Assembly: GCA_964483985.1 (NCBI GenBank)
Contig: CAZADS010000025.1
Span: 1 to 26,159 of the forward strand
DNA: 26,159 nucleotides
Origin: CAZADS01 sp964483985
GTDB lineage: Bacteria > Pseudomonadota > Alphaproteobacteria > Thalassobaculales > Thalassobaculaceae
Direction of reading: 5' to 3'
Shown here in pieces: positions 1-9,841 of the stretch (positions are counted from its first letter, which is position 1; the number at the start of each line of letters is the position of its first letter). The notes beneath the pieces are model-generated. The model was not told the DNA's origin and did not search any database. It saw only the letters and a program-made list of their open reading frames with translations. The position numbers and the translations under genes were made by a program.

Positions 1-72
1 ATTTTACCTGCGCCCAGTTTAAATTATGGAACGTGGACAGCAATATCTTCGTTTGTATTGCTGGTTGAATAG
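1..72 (+). CDS. possible 3' end of a membrane-protein gene (partial)
   Basis: The first reading frame is open from the window edge to a TAG at 70-72 and gives 23 residues. They are mostly hydrophobic, ending with the stretch ISSFVLLVE. This would fit the last transmembrane segment of a permease, but 23 codons without a stop can occur by chance. If real, it lies about 100 bases upstream of hyuA on the same strand. I do not recognise a family. Confidence 0.2.
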   Translation: MLPAPSLNYGTWTAISSFVLLVE

Positions 73-175
73 TTAATGCTCTTATCAAAAGGATTTAACG
101 GTTATGGTTAGGAGCAATGTATATATTGGGATTGAAACCAATGGAATTTAAAACATTTTTGAGGAGAGTTTCGAG

Positions 176-2230
176 GTGAGTTGGGTTATCGGCGTGGATG
201 TTGGTGGTACCTTTACAGACTTTTTTGCCATGGAAAACGAAACGGGCCGCATGATTTTTCATAAAACTCCATCCACCCCAATAAATCCAGCTCGTGCCAT
301 CCTAGATGGAGCTGTTGCAATGTGTGCCGCGAACAACCTTTCCCCGACCGAAGTTACAAGATTTGGACATGGAACTACAGTTGCTACCAACGCATTAATC
401 GAACGCAAAGGGGGACGTGTTGGTTTAATTACTACTAAGGGATTTCGGGATGTACTAGAGATCGGTCGCCAAGTTCGACCTAAGCAGTATTCTCTTCAAG
501 ACGATTATCCAGCACCGTTAGTCCCTCGATCGCTTCGTTTTGAATTAAATGAGCGGGTCGGCCCAAACGGACAGGCTTATAAAAAACCCTTGGATCAGGA
601 AATCGAAGCAGTCGTGAGGCAAGTGGTGGACGCGGGAATAGATTCTTGTGCAATCTGCTTTTTATTTTCTTTCTTGAACTCAGAGAGCGAACGGCGTGTG
701 TCCGCAATGTTCGAAAAAATCGCACCTAACATACCAATTTCACTTTCAAGCGAAGTTCAGCCGGAGTTTCGCTAATATGAGAGGCTATCCACGACGGTTC
801 TTAACGCTTATCTGCTTTCCATAATGTCGGGGTATATGAAGACCCTAGAAAGCGAATTTCTAAATCATTTTCCAAATGCATCAATTGGGGTTAATCAATC
901 TAATGGCGGGTTAATGTCCGTATTCCAAGCTCGACGATTCCCCATTCGCACCGCCTTGTCTGGTCCAGCTGCAGGTGTCGTAGGGGCAACATATTCAGCC
1001 AAACTCAGCACCCAAGAGAACGTCATCACGCTTGATATGGGTGGAACCAGTGCCGACGTAGCGCTAATCCGAAACTACCGAGCCGACGTTAGTTTTAACC
1101 GGTCAATAGAGGATTTTCCGGTCCGTTTACCGATGATTGACATTAATTCTGTGGGCGCAGGCGGTGGCTCTGTGGCTTGGTTCGATCGTGACGGTTTAAT
1201 GAAGGTTGGCCCGGAGAGTGCCGGTTCAGTTCCCGGCCCAGCCTGTTATTCTCGTGGTGGTGAGCTGCCTACAGTCTCAGATGCTAATCTCATTCTTGGT
1301 CGATTATCTGAGAAAGGGTTGTTGGGAGGAAAAATGCCGCTAGATCTCGGTGCCGCAAAGGCGGCCATGACGCCAGTGGCAGACCGATTAGGTTTCTCTC
1401 TGGAGCGCACCTCCCACGGTGTGATTAGCATTGTTACGGCTAACATGGTCCGCGCCATAAGGGGTATAAGTGTTGAGCGGGGTTTGGATCCGCGGGAGTT
1501 TAGTCTTCTTTCTTTTGGAGGGGCTGGCCCGGTTCAGGCGGCTGACGTCGCACGTGGCCTTCGAATGAAGGAAGTTATCGTACCGTACGCTCCAGGCATA
1601 TTGTGTGCTCAAGGACTTGTTGTGGCCGATCAAAGTGAAAGTTTCGTGCGTACTGTCCGGATCTCACTCAACCAAAGCTCCGCCTACGAAGAAATCACAA
1701 ACCATTTGTCTGAATTGACTAAGGAGGGTGATAAATGGTTAATGAGCGAAGCAATTCCACCTGGAGCATCGTGTTTTGCTGAGGTATCCTGTGACATGCG
1801 ATATAAAGGACAAAATTATGAATTGTCCGTCCCAATCTTGATAGATGATGGAAAGAATGAAATAGATGTTGCAGTGATGATCCAAGACTTCTCTAATAGT
1901 CACATACAAAACTACGGATATTCCAATGCAGATGACCCAGTTGAGGTGATTAATATAAGACGGATTGTCAAGATACAGTTTGAGCGACCGGAGGGTATTG
2001 TTTATCAGGGGCAACTGTCCAAAAACAAGACACGGGCTAGCCGACCTATCTTTTTTGAATATGATGTTTCAGTAAATAGTAAAATATATCTTCGTGACGA
2101 ACTCACGACGGGTGATGTTATAGAAGGTCCTGCCGTAATAGAGCAATTGGATGCTACCACGCTCATTTTTCCGGGAGATTGTGCACTTGTCGACGATGTG
2201 CTTAATTTAGTTATCAAGTTGAGACCATGA
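176..2230 (+). pseudogene. hyuA: hydantoinase/oxoprolinase subunit A (HyuA) interrupted by one in-frame TAA
   Basis: This is the ATP-dependent subunit of the HyuA/HyuB family, which includes N-methylhydantoinase, 5-oxoprolinase and acetone or acetophenone carboxylases. The GTG start at 176 follows GAGGAG at 161-166. The N-terminal Hydant_A_N domain carries the phosphate-binding motif GVDVGGTFTD (residues 6-15) and GHGTTVATNALIERKG (64-79). Codon 200 (773-775) is TAA, but the same frame then continues with YERLSTTVLNAYLLSIMSGY and a normal catalytic half including LDMGGTSADVAL (near residue 286) and SVGAGGGS. The full length would be 684 codons, normal for the family. Family members usually have Glu at the stop position, so one G-to-T change would explain it. 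No ribosome site precedes the next ATG (824), so restart looks unlikely. Alternatives are a pseudogene, a sequencing error or readthrough. The family call is firm; the exact substrate is unknown. Confidence 0.85.
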
Positions 2231-3900
2231 CATCTAAAATCGAATTCGACCCTATTACCTTGGAAATACTTCATAACGGGCTACGATCAGTTACAGACGA
2301 AATGTGGACCGCTCTTCGCCGTAGTGCTTATTCTACTAATATCAAAGAACGTCACGATCATTCTACGGCAATCATAGATACTCGAGGACGATTGATCGAG
2401 CAGTCCGAATTCTCGCTTCCTACTCATCTCGGTTCGATTATTGGCGCGACAGAGGCTGTTTTGGAAAAGTATACCCTTGACGAAATAAGGGACGGTGACA
2501 TCTTGATTTGTAACGATCCACACGTAGCCGGTGGCACCCATCTTCCAGACGTGAGCGTCATCACGCCCGTATTCGTGGAAGGTGTTATGCTTGCGTTTGT
2601 CTGTACAATTGCTCATCACGCCGACATTGGCGGAATGGCTCCGGGTAGTATGGATGCATGTATGACTGAAATTTTTCAGGAAGGGCTCAGAATACCTGTA
2701 ATAAAACTATTTAATGGGGGTGTGGTCAACGATGATATTATGGACCTTATCCTTTTAAATGTGAGAGTTCCCGAGGAGCGAAGGGGTGACTATTTTGCTC
2801 AGATTGCTGCCTGTAATCTCGGTAAACGGAGGTTGCTGGAATTAATAGAACGGTATGAGATGCCATTAATGGTTTTGGCTTTTGATGAGATTATTCGGAT
2901 AACACGTCAGCGGATGAGGCGGGCCATCGGCACCATTCCGGATGGGATTTATACATTTGAAGACCTTATGGACGATGATGGAGTTGGAACCTACGATATC
3001 CGGATCAACGTGAGGATAGAAGTTAATGGTGATAACATTCATGTGGATTTTACAGGTACCGATCCTCAGGTTAAAGGGAACATTAATGCTCCCTTTAACA
3101 GTACACATGCCGCTGTCAGTTATGTTCTAAAAGCGGTTCTGGATCCGGAAATTCCAAATAACCATGGAGTGCGTGATTCAATCGAAGTTACCATGCCGGA
3201 GGGTACTATTGGAAATGCGGTTTTTCCTGGTGCTGTAGCTAGTCGCAACCATTTCGCTCAACGCCTTGTCGACGTTGTTTTAGGAGCACTGGCTCCGGCC
3301 ATCCCACAAGCAGTAACGGCAGCATCTAATGGAGCTAATACAAGTATTTCACTGTTGGGCGATCCGGAAGTAGCTGATCCTTATGTCTATTTTGAAACGG
3401 TTGGTGGTGGATCTGGTGGACGATTCAGTAAAGATGGTAAAGATGCCGTTCAGGTTCATATCACTAATACATCTAATTCTCCGGTTGAGGCTTTTGAGAT
3501 GGAATATCCTGTTATGATTCAGGAATACGGGCTTGTTGAAGATAGCGGTGGTGCAGGACGCCATCGGGGGGGACTGGGTATTCGTCGGGTCTACAAACCA
3601 ATCGGTCACGTGGCAAGTTTCAATGCGGTAGGAGAGCGATTTCGGCATAAACCTTGGGGTTTGTATGGCGGTAAACCGGGAGCCTGTGGCCAGTTTATCA
3701 TTAGAGATGATAACGGAACTGAGACCAAGCTACCCGGGAAAGCAGCAACGCAATTACTTCGGCCCGATCAAAGTCTTATTATCGAATCACCTGGAGCTGG
3801 GGGCTACGGTTCGCCGTCCGAACGGGACCCGTATTCTATTTTGGAAGACAAAGAGAGCGAAAAATTTTCAGATAGTTACATTAAACGCTATTACGGTTAG
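2227..3900 (+). CDS. hyuB: hydantoinase/oxoprolinase subunit B (HyuB)
   Basis: This is an intact 557-residue HyuB-family protein, the usual partner of HyuA in N-methylhydantoinase, 5-oxoprolinase-like and acetophenone-carboxylase-type enzymes. Its ATG overlaps the hyuA stop (ATGA at 2227-2230), which implies translational coupling. Family hallmarks are DPITLEILHNGLRS at the N-terminus, RRSAYSTNIKER (31-42), ICNDPHVAGGTHLPDV (94-109) and AHHADIGGMAPGSM (129-142) with likely metal-binding His and Asp residues. The C-terminal part has EYGLVEDSGGAGRHRGGLG and ends with the usual SPGAGGYGSP segment. The length is normal and the frame is clean. It should be cytoplasmic and act in a complex with HyuA. 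Since hyuA carries an internal stop, this copy may be orphaned unless that stop is an error or is read through. The ATP-dependent substrate (hydantoin, oxoproline or a ketone) cannot be decided here. Confidence 0.95.
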   Translation: MTSKIEFDPITLEILHNGLRSVTDEMWTALRRSAYSTNIKERHDHSTAIIDTRGRLIEQSEFSLPTHLGSIIGATEAVLEKYTLDEIRDGDILICNDPHVAGGTHLPDVSVITPVFVEGVMLAFVCTIAHHADIGGMAPGSMDACMTEIFQEGLRIPVIKLFNGGVVNDDIMDLILLNVRVPEERRGDYFAQIAACNLGKRRLLELIERYEMPLMVLAFDEIIRITRQRMRRAIGTIPDGIYTFEDLMDDDGVGTYDIRINVRIEVNGDNIHVDFTGTDPQVKGNINAPFNSTHAAVSYVLKAVLDPEIPNNHGVRDSIEVTMPEGTIGNAVFPGAVASRNHFAQRLVDVVLGALAPAIPQAVTAASNGANTSISLLGDPEVADPYVYFETVGGGSGGRFSKDGKDAVQVHITNTSNSPVEAFEMEYPVMIQEYGLVEDSGGAGRHRGGLGIRRVYKPIGHVASFNAVGERFRHKPWGLYGGKPGACGQFIIRDDNGTETKLPGKAATQLLRPDQSLIIESPGAGGYGSPSERDPYSILEDKESEKFSDSYIKRYYG

Positions 3901-4268
3901 ATATTTGGTTTGTAAGAATAGGATTGGATTGTGGATGCTCTTGGCACGATTTTTTCAAATGATTTTAGTTTGAGTAATGGAAATAAATATTTTTGTAAAA
4001 GGAGTTGCTCTTTAGGCGGGGGGTATTCAAAATATTAGTTGTAAAATATATAGTTACTAGAGATATTTAAAGTACTGAATTAATAATTTAACTCACAATT
4101 AAAAATAATGTGTTTGATTCCTCAACCGTTTGTTTTTCGTTTTAATGACGGTGGATTAACCAATTAGCAGATCATGCTTTTAGAATTAAAAATAAAAATA
4201 TTGGGTTTAATACCTTATTAACAATAAGATAATTTTAATCTCACGATGTTTTTTAACAGGAGAAAGAC
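3901..4268. other. AT-rich spacer with a 14-bp direct repeat of the next gene's start
   Basis: No convincing gene is seen in these 368 bases. The 14-mer ATGACGGTGGATTA occurs at 4145-4158 and again at 4269-4282, where it forms the start of the molybdopterin oxidoreductase. The upstream copy would give MTVD then TAA, and no Shine-Dalgarno sequence precedes it. The true start is preceded by AGGAGAAAG near 4258-4266. The spacing suggests that the oxidoreductase has its own promoter, but I could not define one. Confidence 0.6.
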
Positions 4269-6323
4269 ATGACGGTGGATTACTATCCCTCTGTGTGTCC
4301 CCATGATTGTCCAAGTACATGTGCATTGGAGGTGCAGCGTCTGGATAACCGTACAATTGGGCGTGTGCGAGGTGCCGCATCAAATAGTTATACCGCTGGA
4401 GTAATTTGCGCAAATGTGGCTCGGTACGCTGAACGGGTCCATCATCCAGATCGGTTGATGCACCCGTTAATTAGAACCGGGAGTAAGGGTGAGGGGAGAT
4501 TTATCAGAGGATCTTGGTCAGACGCATTGGATATAGTAGCAGATAACTTTAGAACAAAAGTAAGAACCCATGGCAGTGAGACTGTTTGGCCGTATTTTTT
4601 CGGTGGGACTATGGGCATTATACAAAGAGATGGTATTCAGCGGCTACGTCACGCAATGGGATATTCGCGGCAGGCAGCTAATATATGTACTGAACTAGTT
4701 CAAAATGGATGGATTGGTGGAGCAGGCGGGCCGATGGGGCCGGATCCAAGAGAAATGGCTGAATCTGATTTAATTATTGTATGGGGAGGTAACCCCGTAT
4801 CGACGCAAGTGAATGTCATGACTCATATAACACGGGCAAAGAAGGAAAGAGGGGCTAAACTTATTGTCGTCGACGCTTATCGTAGTCCTACAGCCGAGGT
4901 TGCCGATGAGTTGATCCTTGTCAAGCCAGGAACGGACGGTGCTGTCGCTACATCGATTATGCACGTGCTTTTTCGTGACGGTTATGCTGATCAAGACTAT
5001 ATGGATGAATATACCGAAAACTGGCGAGAGTTAAAGGAGCATCTAAAAGATAAAACGCCGCTTTGGGCAGAGAAGATAAGTGGCGTTAAAGCTGAACAGA
5101 TTGAATGTGTAGCGAAAACAATCGGAGAAGTTGACCGGACCTACATTCGCATCGGCTATGGTTTCGCTAGATCAAGAAATGGTCCCAGTCAAGTGCACGC
5201 AGTAGCTTCTATAGCGGCGGTCTCTGGTAAATTCCGTTATTTGGGAGGCGGTGCTTTTTGGTCTAATCGAAATGTATATAAGTGGAATAAAACAATAGTA
5301 GAGGGCTTAGATCTTCTAGATCCCGAAACAAGGGTTTTGGATATGTCACGTATTGGCCCGGTATTAACTTACGAGGATGCGGAAGTACGACGGGGTCCTC
5401 CAGTAACAGCGATGCTAATTCAAAATACTAATCCAGCGGCGGTTGCACCTGATACCCATAGAGTACTACGGGGTTTTAAACGCGAGGATTTGTTCCTTTG
5501 TGTTCATGAGCAATTTTTAACGGAAACGGCTCAACTGGCTGACGTTGTATTGCCAGCCACCACATTTTTGGAACATGATGATTTATATCAAGCGGGTGGA
5601 CAAATGCATATTCAAGTGCATAGAGCAATCATTGATCCACCCGGAGAAACTCGGTCGAATCATTGGGTGATTAACCAGCTGGCTAAACGATTAGGGGCAG
5701 AACACGAAGGTTTCAAAATGGCAGAGTGGGAATTAATCGATCGAACTCTCCGAGACTCAGGTTGGCCCGGCGCAGATGAAGTCTTGGAAAAGAAATGGTG
5801 CGATGTACAACCATGTTTCGAAGACGCTCATTTTTTAAACGGGTTTCCGACTGCTACTGGGAAATTTCAGTTTAGTGCTGATTGGTCTTCGCTTGGCCCT
5901 TTGGGGCACCAATTGCCGTCTTTACCAGATTATTGTCCTATAATTGATCAAGCAACTGAGGAACGGCCTTTTCGTATGATAACATCGCCAGCTAGGAATT
6001 ATTTGAATACAAGTTTTACAGAAACACCGACCAGTAAGAAACGGGAGGGTAGGCCATCATTGATGATACATCCGGATATTGCTGCTAAATTTATGATAAA
6101 AGAGGGCGATAAAATTCGAGTAGGTAATAAGCAAGGGAGTGTCGTAATTCATGCTACATTATTTGATGGAATCCAGTCCCAAGTTGTTGTCGCAGAAAGT
6201 GTATGGCCAAATAATGCGTTTGAAGAGGGGGTGGGCATAAATGCACTAATCAGTGCAGATCCAGGCGCACCTAACGGTGGAGCTGTTTTCCATGATACGG
6301 CAGTCTGGATTAAAAAAATTTGA
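4269..6323 (+). CDS. molybdopterin-dependent oxidoreductase (DMSO-reductase superfamily)
   Basis: This 684-residue protein should bind bis-molybdopterin guanine dinucleotide and one 4Fe-4S cluster and catalyse a redox or oxygen-transfer reaction. The N-terminal Fe-S motif is C10-x3-C14-x3-C18-x28-C47 within VCPHDCPSTC and GVICANV. RGSWSDALDIVA (80-91) and IIVWGGNPVST (169-179) match the Mo-cofactor-binding core, as does the later MLIQNTNPAAVAPD. EQFLTETAQLADVVLPATTF is the typical dinucleotide-binding segment. The last 110 residues form the molydop_binding barrel (MITSPARNYLNTSF, MIHPDIAAKFMIKEGDKIRV). No twin-arginine signal is present, so it is probably cytoplasmic. The start at 4269 is supported by AGGAGA about 5 bases upstream. 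It sits between hyuB and a CoA ligase on the same strand, suggesting a shared catabolic role. Substrate and electron partner are not evident; no small subunit gene is adjacent. Confidence 0.93.
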   Translation: MTVDYYPSVCPHDCPSTCALEVQRLDNRTIGRVRGAASNSYTAGVICANVARYAERVHHPDRLMHPLIRTGSKGEGRFIRGSWSDALDIVADNFRTKVRTHGSETVWPYFFGGTMGIIQRDGIQRLRHAMGYSRQAANICTELVQNGWIGGAGGPMGPDPREMAESDLIIVWGGNPVSTQVNVMTHITRAKKERGAKLIVVDAYRSPTAEVADELILVKPGTDGAVATSIMHVLFRDGYADQDYMDEYTENWRELKEHLKDKTPLWAEKISGVKAEQIECVAKTIGEVDRTYIRIGYGFARSRNGPSQVHAVASIAAVSGKFRYLGGGAFWSNRNVYKWNKTIVEGLDLLDPETRVLDMSRIGPVLTYEDAEVRRGPPVTAMLIQNTNPAAVAPDTHRVLRGFKREDLFLCVHEQFLTETAQLADVVLPATTFLEHDDLYQAGGQMHIQVHRAIIDPPGETRSNHWVINQLAKRLGAEHEGFKMAEWELIDRTLRDSGWPGADEVLEKKWCDVQPCFEDAHFLNGFPTATGKFQFSADWSSLGPLGHQLPSLPDYCPIIDQATEERPFRMITSPARNYLNTSFTETPTSKKREGRPSLMIHPDIAAKFMIKEGDKIRVGNKQGSVVIHATLFDGIQSQVVVAESVWPNNAFEEGVGINALISADPGAPNGGAVFHDTAVWIKKI

Positions 6324-6366
6324 TGCCTTTTTAAAACATCAAGAATGATTAAGTTAGGATATGTTG

Positions 6367-7938
6367 ATGAAAATTGCTTTAAGCCCACTGGATTTCGCTA
6401 AGCGGGCTCGGCGACTCTATGCCGATAAAGAGGCGGTCGTCGACGGAGACCTCCGTTTTTCATACGCAGAGTTTTTGGACCGTTGTGATCGCTGGTCATC
6501 TGCTCTCCAATCAATGGGAATTAAACCTGGGGATCGGGTAGCCTACATCGCTCCGAATACACATTCTCACCTCGAGGCTTATTACGCCATTCCGCAAATC
6601 GGAGCAGTACTCGTACCAATAAACTACCGACTATCAGGAGACGATTTTGATTATATCATCAATCACAGCGGAGCGAAGGTCGTTTGTGCTCATTCAGACT
6701 ATTTGGATACAATAGATCTAATTAGAGAAAACCTAGGAAACGTGGATTATTTTGTGGCCTTAGAAGGTGAAAGAGACGGGTGGATAGAATACGAACAATC
6801 CATTTTGGCTAATGAAGGGAAATATAATCACGTAGAAATAAACGAGGACGACCTCCTTACAATAAATTACACAAGTGGAACAACAGCACAACCAAAAGGT
6901 GTAATGATTACTCATCGGAATGCTTATATAAATGTTATGGGCACACTCGCTCACCACCATTTAACACCGGAAGACCGATACTTATGGACGCTACCTATGT
7001 TCCACGCTAATGGCTGGACATTTACTTGGATTAATACCGCTCGTGGGATGACCCATGTTTGTCTTCGGAAAGTGGAACCTTCACTAATTTATAAGCTGAT
7101 AAAAGATGAAAAAATAACAATGTTTTGCGCGGCGCCAACAGTCCTGATCAGCATTACGAATGCCCCAGATGAACTTCGTTCTGCCACACCCAAAGGTATT
7201 CGCTTATTTACGGCGGGCGCGCCACCAGCAGCTGCAACTATTGAAGTAGTAGAAAGAGACCTTGGTTGGGAGCTAACTCACGTTTATGGATTAACCGAAA
7301 CAACCCCACTAATCGCTATCTGTGAGCCACGCCCTGAACACGCGGAGTTATCGATTAGAGATCGAGCTAACGTCAAATCGAGACAAGGCGTTGAACTAAT
7401 AAGTTCTGGGGAACTTCGTGTAGTGGATGATCAAGGTGGCGAGGTTCCGAAGGATGGGGAAACTTTAGGTGAAATCACTGTTCGAGGTAACGTTGTGATG
7501 CAGGGATATTATAATGACGTTGATGCTACCAGGAGGGCGATTAAAAATGGATGGTTTTACACTGGCGATGCAGCTGTAGTGCACTCGGATGGTTATCTCG
7601 AAATTAGAGATCGTTTTAAAGATGTAATTATTAGTGGTGGCGAAAATATTTCGTCAGTAGAGGTCGAAGGATGTCTTTTACATCACTCTGCTGTTTTAGA
7701 AGTGGCAGTTGTCGGTATGCCGCATCCAAAATGGGGCGAAGCTCCTCATGCTTTTGTTATATTACAAAATGGTGAAACAGTTACAGAGGACGAACTTAAA
7801 AAGCATGTAAGGCAACATTTAGCCCATTTTAAAACACCGCAATGGGTCAGCTTCGTAGAGGATTTGCCGAAAACTGCCACAGGGAAAGTACAAAAATTTG
7901 TTTTACGGGATGGCAAAGTAGGTATATCAAAACAATAA
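6367..7938 (+). CDS. AMP-forming acyl-CoA synthetase
   Basis: This 523-residue ANL-superfamily enzyme activates a carboxylic acid to its acyl-CoA by way of an acyl-adenylate. It shows the P-loop-like motif TSGTTAQPKG (169-178), the HAxGW-type segment MFHANGWT, the motif YGLTET (307-312), and the GWFYTGDAA and RFKDVIISGGENIS hinge region. The catalytic lysine lies in LPKTATGKVQKF near the C-terminus. I chose the ATG at 6367 because an AGG at 6356-6358 gives normal spacing; an ATG two codons upstream (6361) is also possible. It follows the Mo oxidoreductase by 43 bases and could be cotranscribed. The sequence is closest in style to the medium- or long-chain fatty-acid and crotonobetaine-like ligases; the true acid is unknown. 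Confidence 0.95.
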   Translation: MKIALSPLDFAKRARRLYADKEAVVDGDLRFSYAEFLDRCDRWSSALQSMGIKPGDRVAYIAPNTHSHLEAYYAIPQIGAVLVPINYRLSGDDFDYIINHSGAKVVCAHSDYLDTIDLIRENLGNVDYFVALEGERDGWIEYEQSILANEGKYNHVEINEDDLLTINYTSGTTAQPKGVMITHRNAYINVMGTLAHHHLTPEDRYLWTLPMFHANGWTFTWINTARGMTHVCLRKVEPSLIYKLIKDEKITMFCAAPTVLISITNAPDELRSATPKGIRLFTAGAPPAAATIEVVERDLGWELTHVYGLTETTPLIAICEPRPEHAELSIRDRANVKSRQGVELISSGELRVVDDQGGEVPKDGETLGEITVRGNVVMQGYYNDVDATRRAIKNGWFYTGDAAVVHSDGYLEIRDRFKDVIISGGENISSVEVEGCLLHHSAVLEVAVVGMPHPKWGEAPHAFVILQNGETVTEDELKKHVRQHLAHFKTPQWVSFVEDLPKTATGKVQKFVLRDGKVGISKQ

Positions 7939-8367
7939 TGTAAGAAATTGAGGATATTTCATTTCTAGATATCAATGTCTTTAAATATTGAAAATAGTGA
8001 CGCGCGCACGTCTTGAGAGAAATTAGTAGTTTGTAAAACTAACACTGAATTCTTTGTTAGAGAGGTAGTGAGCGTTAGGGAATTACTACCAATACATTAG
8101 GGATTATCTTACAGATAATTAGTCATATGAAACGCGATAAATCCTTTATTGCAAAGTATTAAAATTAATATGTTTTAAAGTTTTAATCTGTCATTTATAA
8201 TCCCAGTTGACTAAAACTCACGAAAATCGTCAGGTGTTTTTATCACTATCCAAGTAATTAAGTGAGCTAATATGGAATAGCTGATCCCAGTTAAAACCTT
8301 TTTACTTTAATCTAAATAGACCATAAAACACATATGATCAAATAGCTCTGTTTGAGATCAGGGCAAC
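7939..8367. other. convergent intergenic region
   Basis: These 429 bases lie between two converging genes and hold no gene I can support. They are AT-rich. A perfect 6-bp inverted repeat with a 5-base loop, ATTATC-TTACA-GATAAT, is at 8103-8119. A second hairpin at 8335-8360 is listed separately. Confidence 0.5.
8335..8360 (-). terminator. weak candidate terminator hairpin
   Basis: TGATCAAA (8335-8342) pairs with TTTGAGATCA (8351-8360) with a two-base bulge and an 8-base loop. It lies just past the stop of the minus-strand alpha/beta hydrolase. On that strand it is followed only by a broken T-run (TATGTGTTTT), so the call is tentative. Confidence 0.25.
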
Positions 8368-9114
8368 CTATTTTTCCACATAGGCTGCCATAAAGCCTCG
8401 GATATGGCGCAGTGCGAGCTCGATTTTGCGATCGTTTTCTTTCCAGGGATAGAGACTTACCTGAGCGTTTGGAGCGAGCAGCGCTGTCTCCATCGCTGCG
8501 GCGTAAGGGTGTGCTGGAATATCATCTGGTAGAATCAATACTGGCGTTTGACAATTACGGACAAAGTGTCGGTCGACTGTAAACACAAAATCGGCCGTTT
8601 TTGTATACATATTGTTGAGGAATTCAGAGATCATCTCGAGAGTTATCTCGGGTTGTTGGGCAATAAATTTAGGTGCCCAGCCGTTGATGTTATTATTATA
8701 GAAGATATCAGGGTGGCTAGAACTATAACCGCTTGGGTGCACCAGTATTGCACCAATCACGCGTTCGCTAGCGTGTTTCAACAGGTTCCAGATCATAGGA
8801 CCTCCGATACAAAACCCCATAACCATGAACCGATCAATGCTTAGATGGTTTATCAGACTGAGTTGGTCGTCAGTGAATGCGTCCCACGGTCGGTTGATCT
8901 CAAGAGGGCCTCTTGTCTGCCCTGTGTTGGCATTTCGGGTATCTAAAGCAATGACGCGATAAGTTTTACTAAATTCAACTAGCGGATTGAAGGCGTGGTC
9001 GGCGAGTCCGCCTATAGTGCCATTCAGGCCACCGCCTGGAATGACTAAAAGTGGAAATCCGGAACCGGATTCCTCATAATTGATTTTTACTGATCCCTTG
9101 TTAAAAGTGGGCAT
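8368..9114 (-). CDS. alpha/beta hydrolase with a cysteine nucleophile
   Basis: This 248-residue protein has the alpha/beta-hydrolase fold: an N-terminal strand pair, the oxyanion segment VIPGGGLNGT (24-33), VIALDTRNANTG (54-65) and a nucleophile elbow GFCIGG (100-105). Cys102 sits where most family members have Ser, as in dienelactone hydrolases. LILPDDIPAHP probably supplies the acid, and HIRGFM near the C-terminus the histidine. The start is supported by GGGAGA about 8 bases upstream. It is the last of three minus-strand genes after a luciferase-like oxidoreductase and a DUF924 protein. No signal peptide is seen. It could hydrolyse an ester, lactone or thioester produced by the neighbouring flavin enzyme, but this is only inference from position. 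Confidence 0.85.
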   Translation of the reverse strand: MPTFNKGSVKINYEESGSGFPLLVIPGGGLNGTIGGLADHAFNPLVEFSKTYRVIALDTRNANTGQTRGPLEINRPWDAFTDDQLSLINHLSIDRFMVMGFCIGGPMIWNLLKHASERVIGAILVHPSGYSSSHPDIFYNNNINGWAPKFIAQQPEITLEMISEFLNNMYTKTADFVFTVDRHFVRNCQTPVLILPDDIPAHPYAAAMETALLAPNAQVSLYPWKENDRKIELALRHIRGFMAAYVEK

Positions 9115-9208
9115 AATATAATCTCCCGGAATTTATTCATAAATAATAAAGTATCCCAATCTCATTCTTCAAAACCTAACGTAAGGACGTCATTAAAAAT
9201 CTCTATTT

Positions 9209-9841
9209 TTAGTCATTAATACGTTTTGGGCCTTGCCCAAATGACTGGCCGCTAGTTGCTAAAAAGGATAATTCCTCTTTTGTGCTGGTCCGTCTTAACA
9301 CCTCATTTCGATGAGGAAATCTGCCAAACTGTGAGACTATATTTCTATGCCTTGTCCATCCAGCTATACTATGATCAATATAGGAATGCCATTTTACTAA
9401 AGACCCTTTTTTTAGTTCTTCTAATAGTTTCAAACCTCTGTCTTGTTCGCTTAATTGTTCAGAATGATGAAATGGATGATAAAACCAAATACGAGAGACA
9501 GGGCTCAATTTTCTATCTAGCGCGTGGTCTATGGATTTATTTAAAATTTCCAAAGCATGGATATCACCCGAATAGGCTTTTGGGGTATTACGAAACAAGT
9601 TTCGAGTAAATTGGTCTAAAAGAATAATAAGTGCTAAGGCGCCGTTCGGTTTGTTGCTCCAACCAACTAGCTCTCCACGACAGGCTTGCAAAACTAAGTT
9701 ACTAAATCGACAGCGTATCTCATCATCTATATTACCACCGCCCTTGTACCAAAATTCTTTTCGGTCCAATGCTATGTTGGGGCTGTAAATACTATCCCCT
9801 AACCAAAATTCAATTATCTCGACTATATTTTTAGCATTCAT
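9209..9841 (-). CDS. DUF924 family protein
   Basis: This 210-residue protein matches the DUF924 family, a largely helical, TPR-like fold of unknown function. Recognisable segments are IIEFWLGDS at the N-terminus, KEFWYKGG, ALALIILLDQFTRNLFRNTP and the strongly conserved WFYHPFHHSEQLSEQDRGL in the centre, followed by HRNIVSQFGRFPHRNEVLRR. The length is typical. It lies 93 bases downstream of the luciferase-like gene and 94 bases upstream of the hydrolase gene on the same strand. There is no clear Shine-Dalgarno before ATG 9841, so an operon-internal or weakly translated start is likely. Some relatives are annotated as transmembrane, but no membrane segment is visible in this one. Confidence 0.9.
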   Translation of the reverse strand: MNAKNIVEIIEFWLGDSIYSPNIALDRKEFWYKGGGNIDDEIRCRFSNLVLQACRGELVGWSNKPNGALALIILLDQFTRNLFRNTPKAYSGDIHALEILNKSIDHALDRKLSPVSRIWFYHPFHHSEQLSEQDRGLKLLEELKKGSLVKWHSYIDHSIAGWTRHRNIVSQFGRFPHRNEVLRRTSTKEELSFLATSGQSFGQGPKRIND

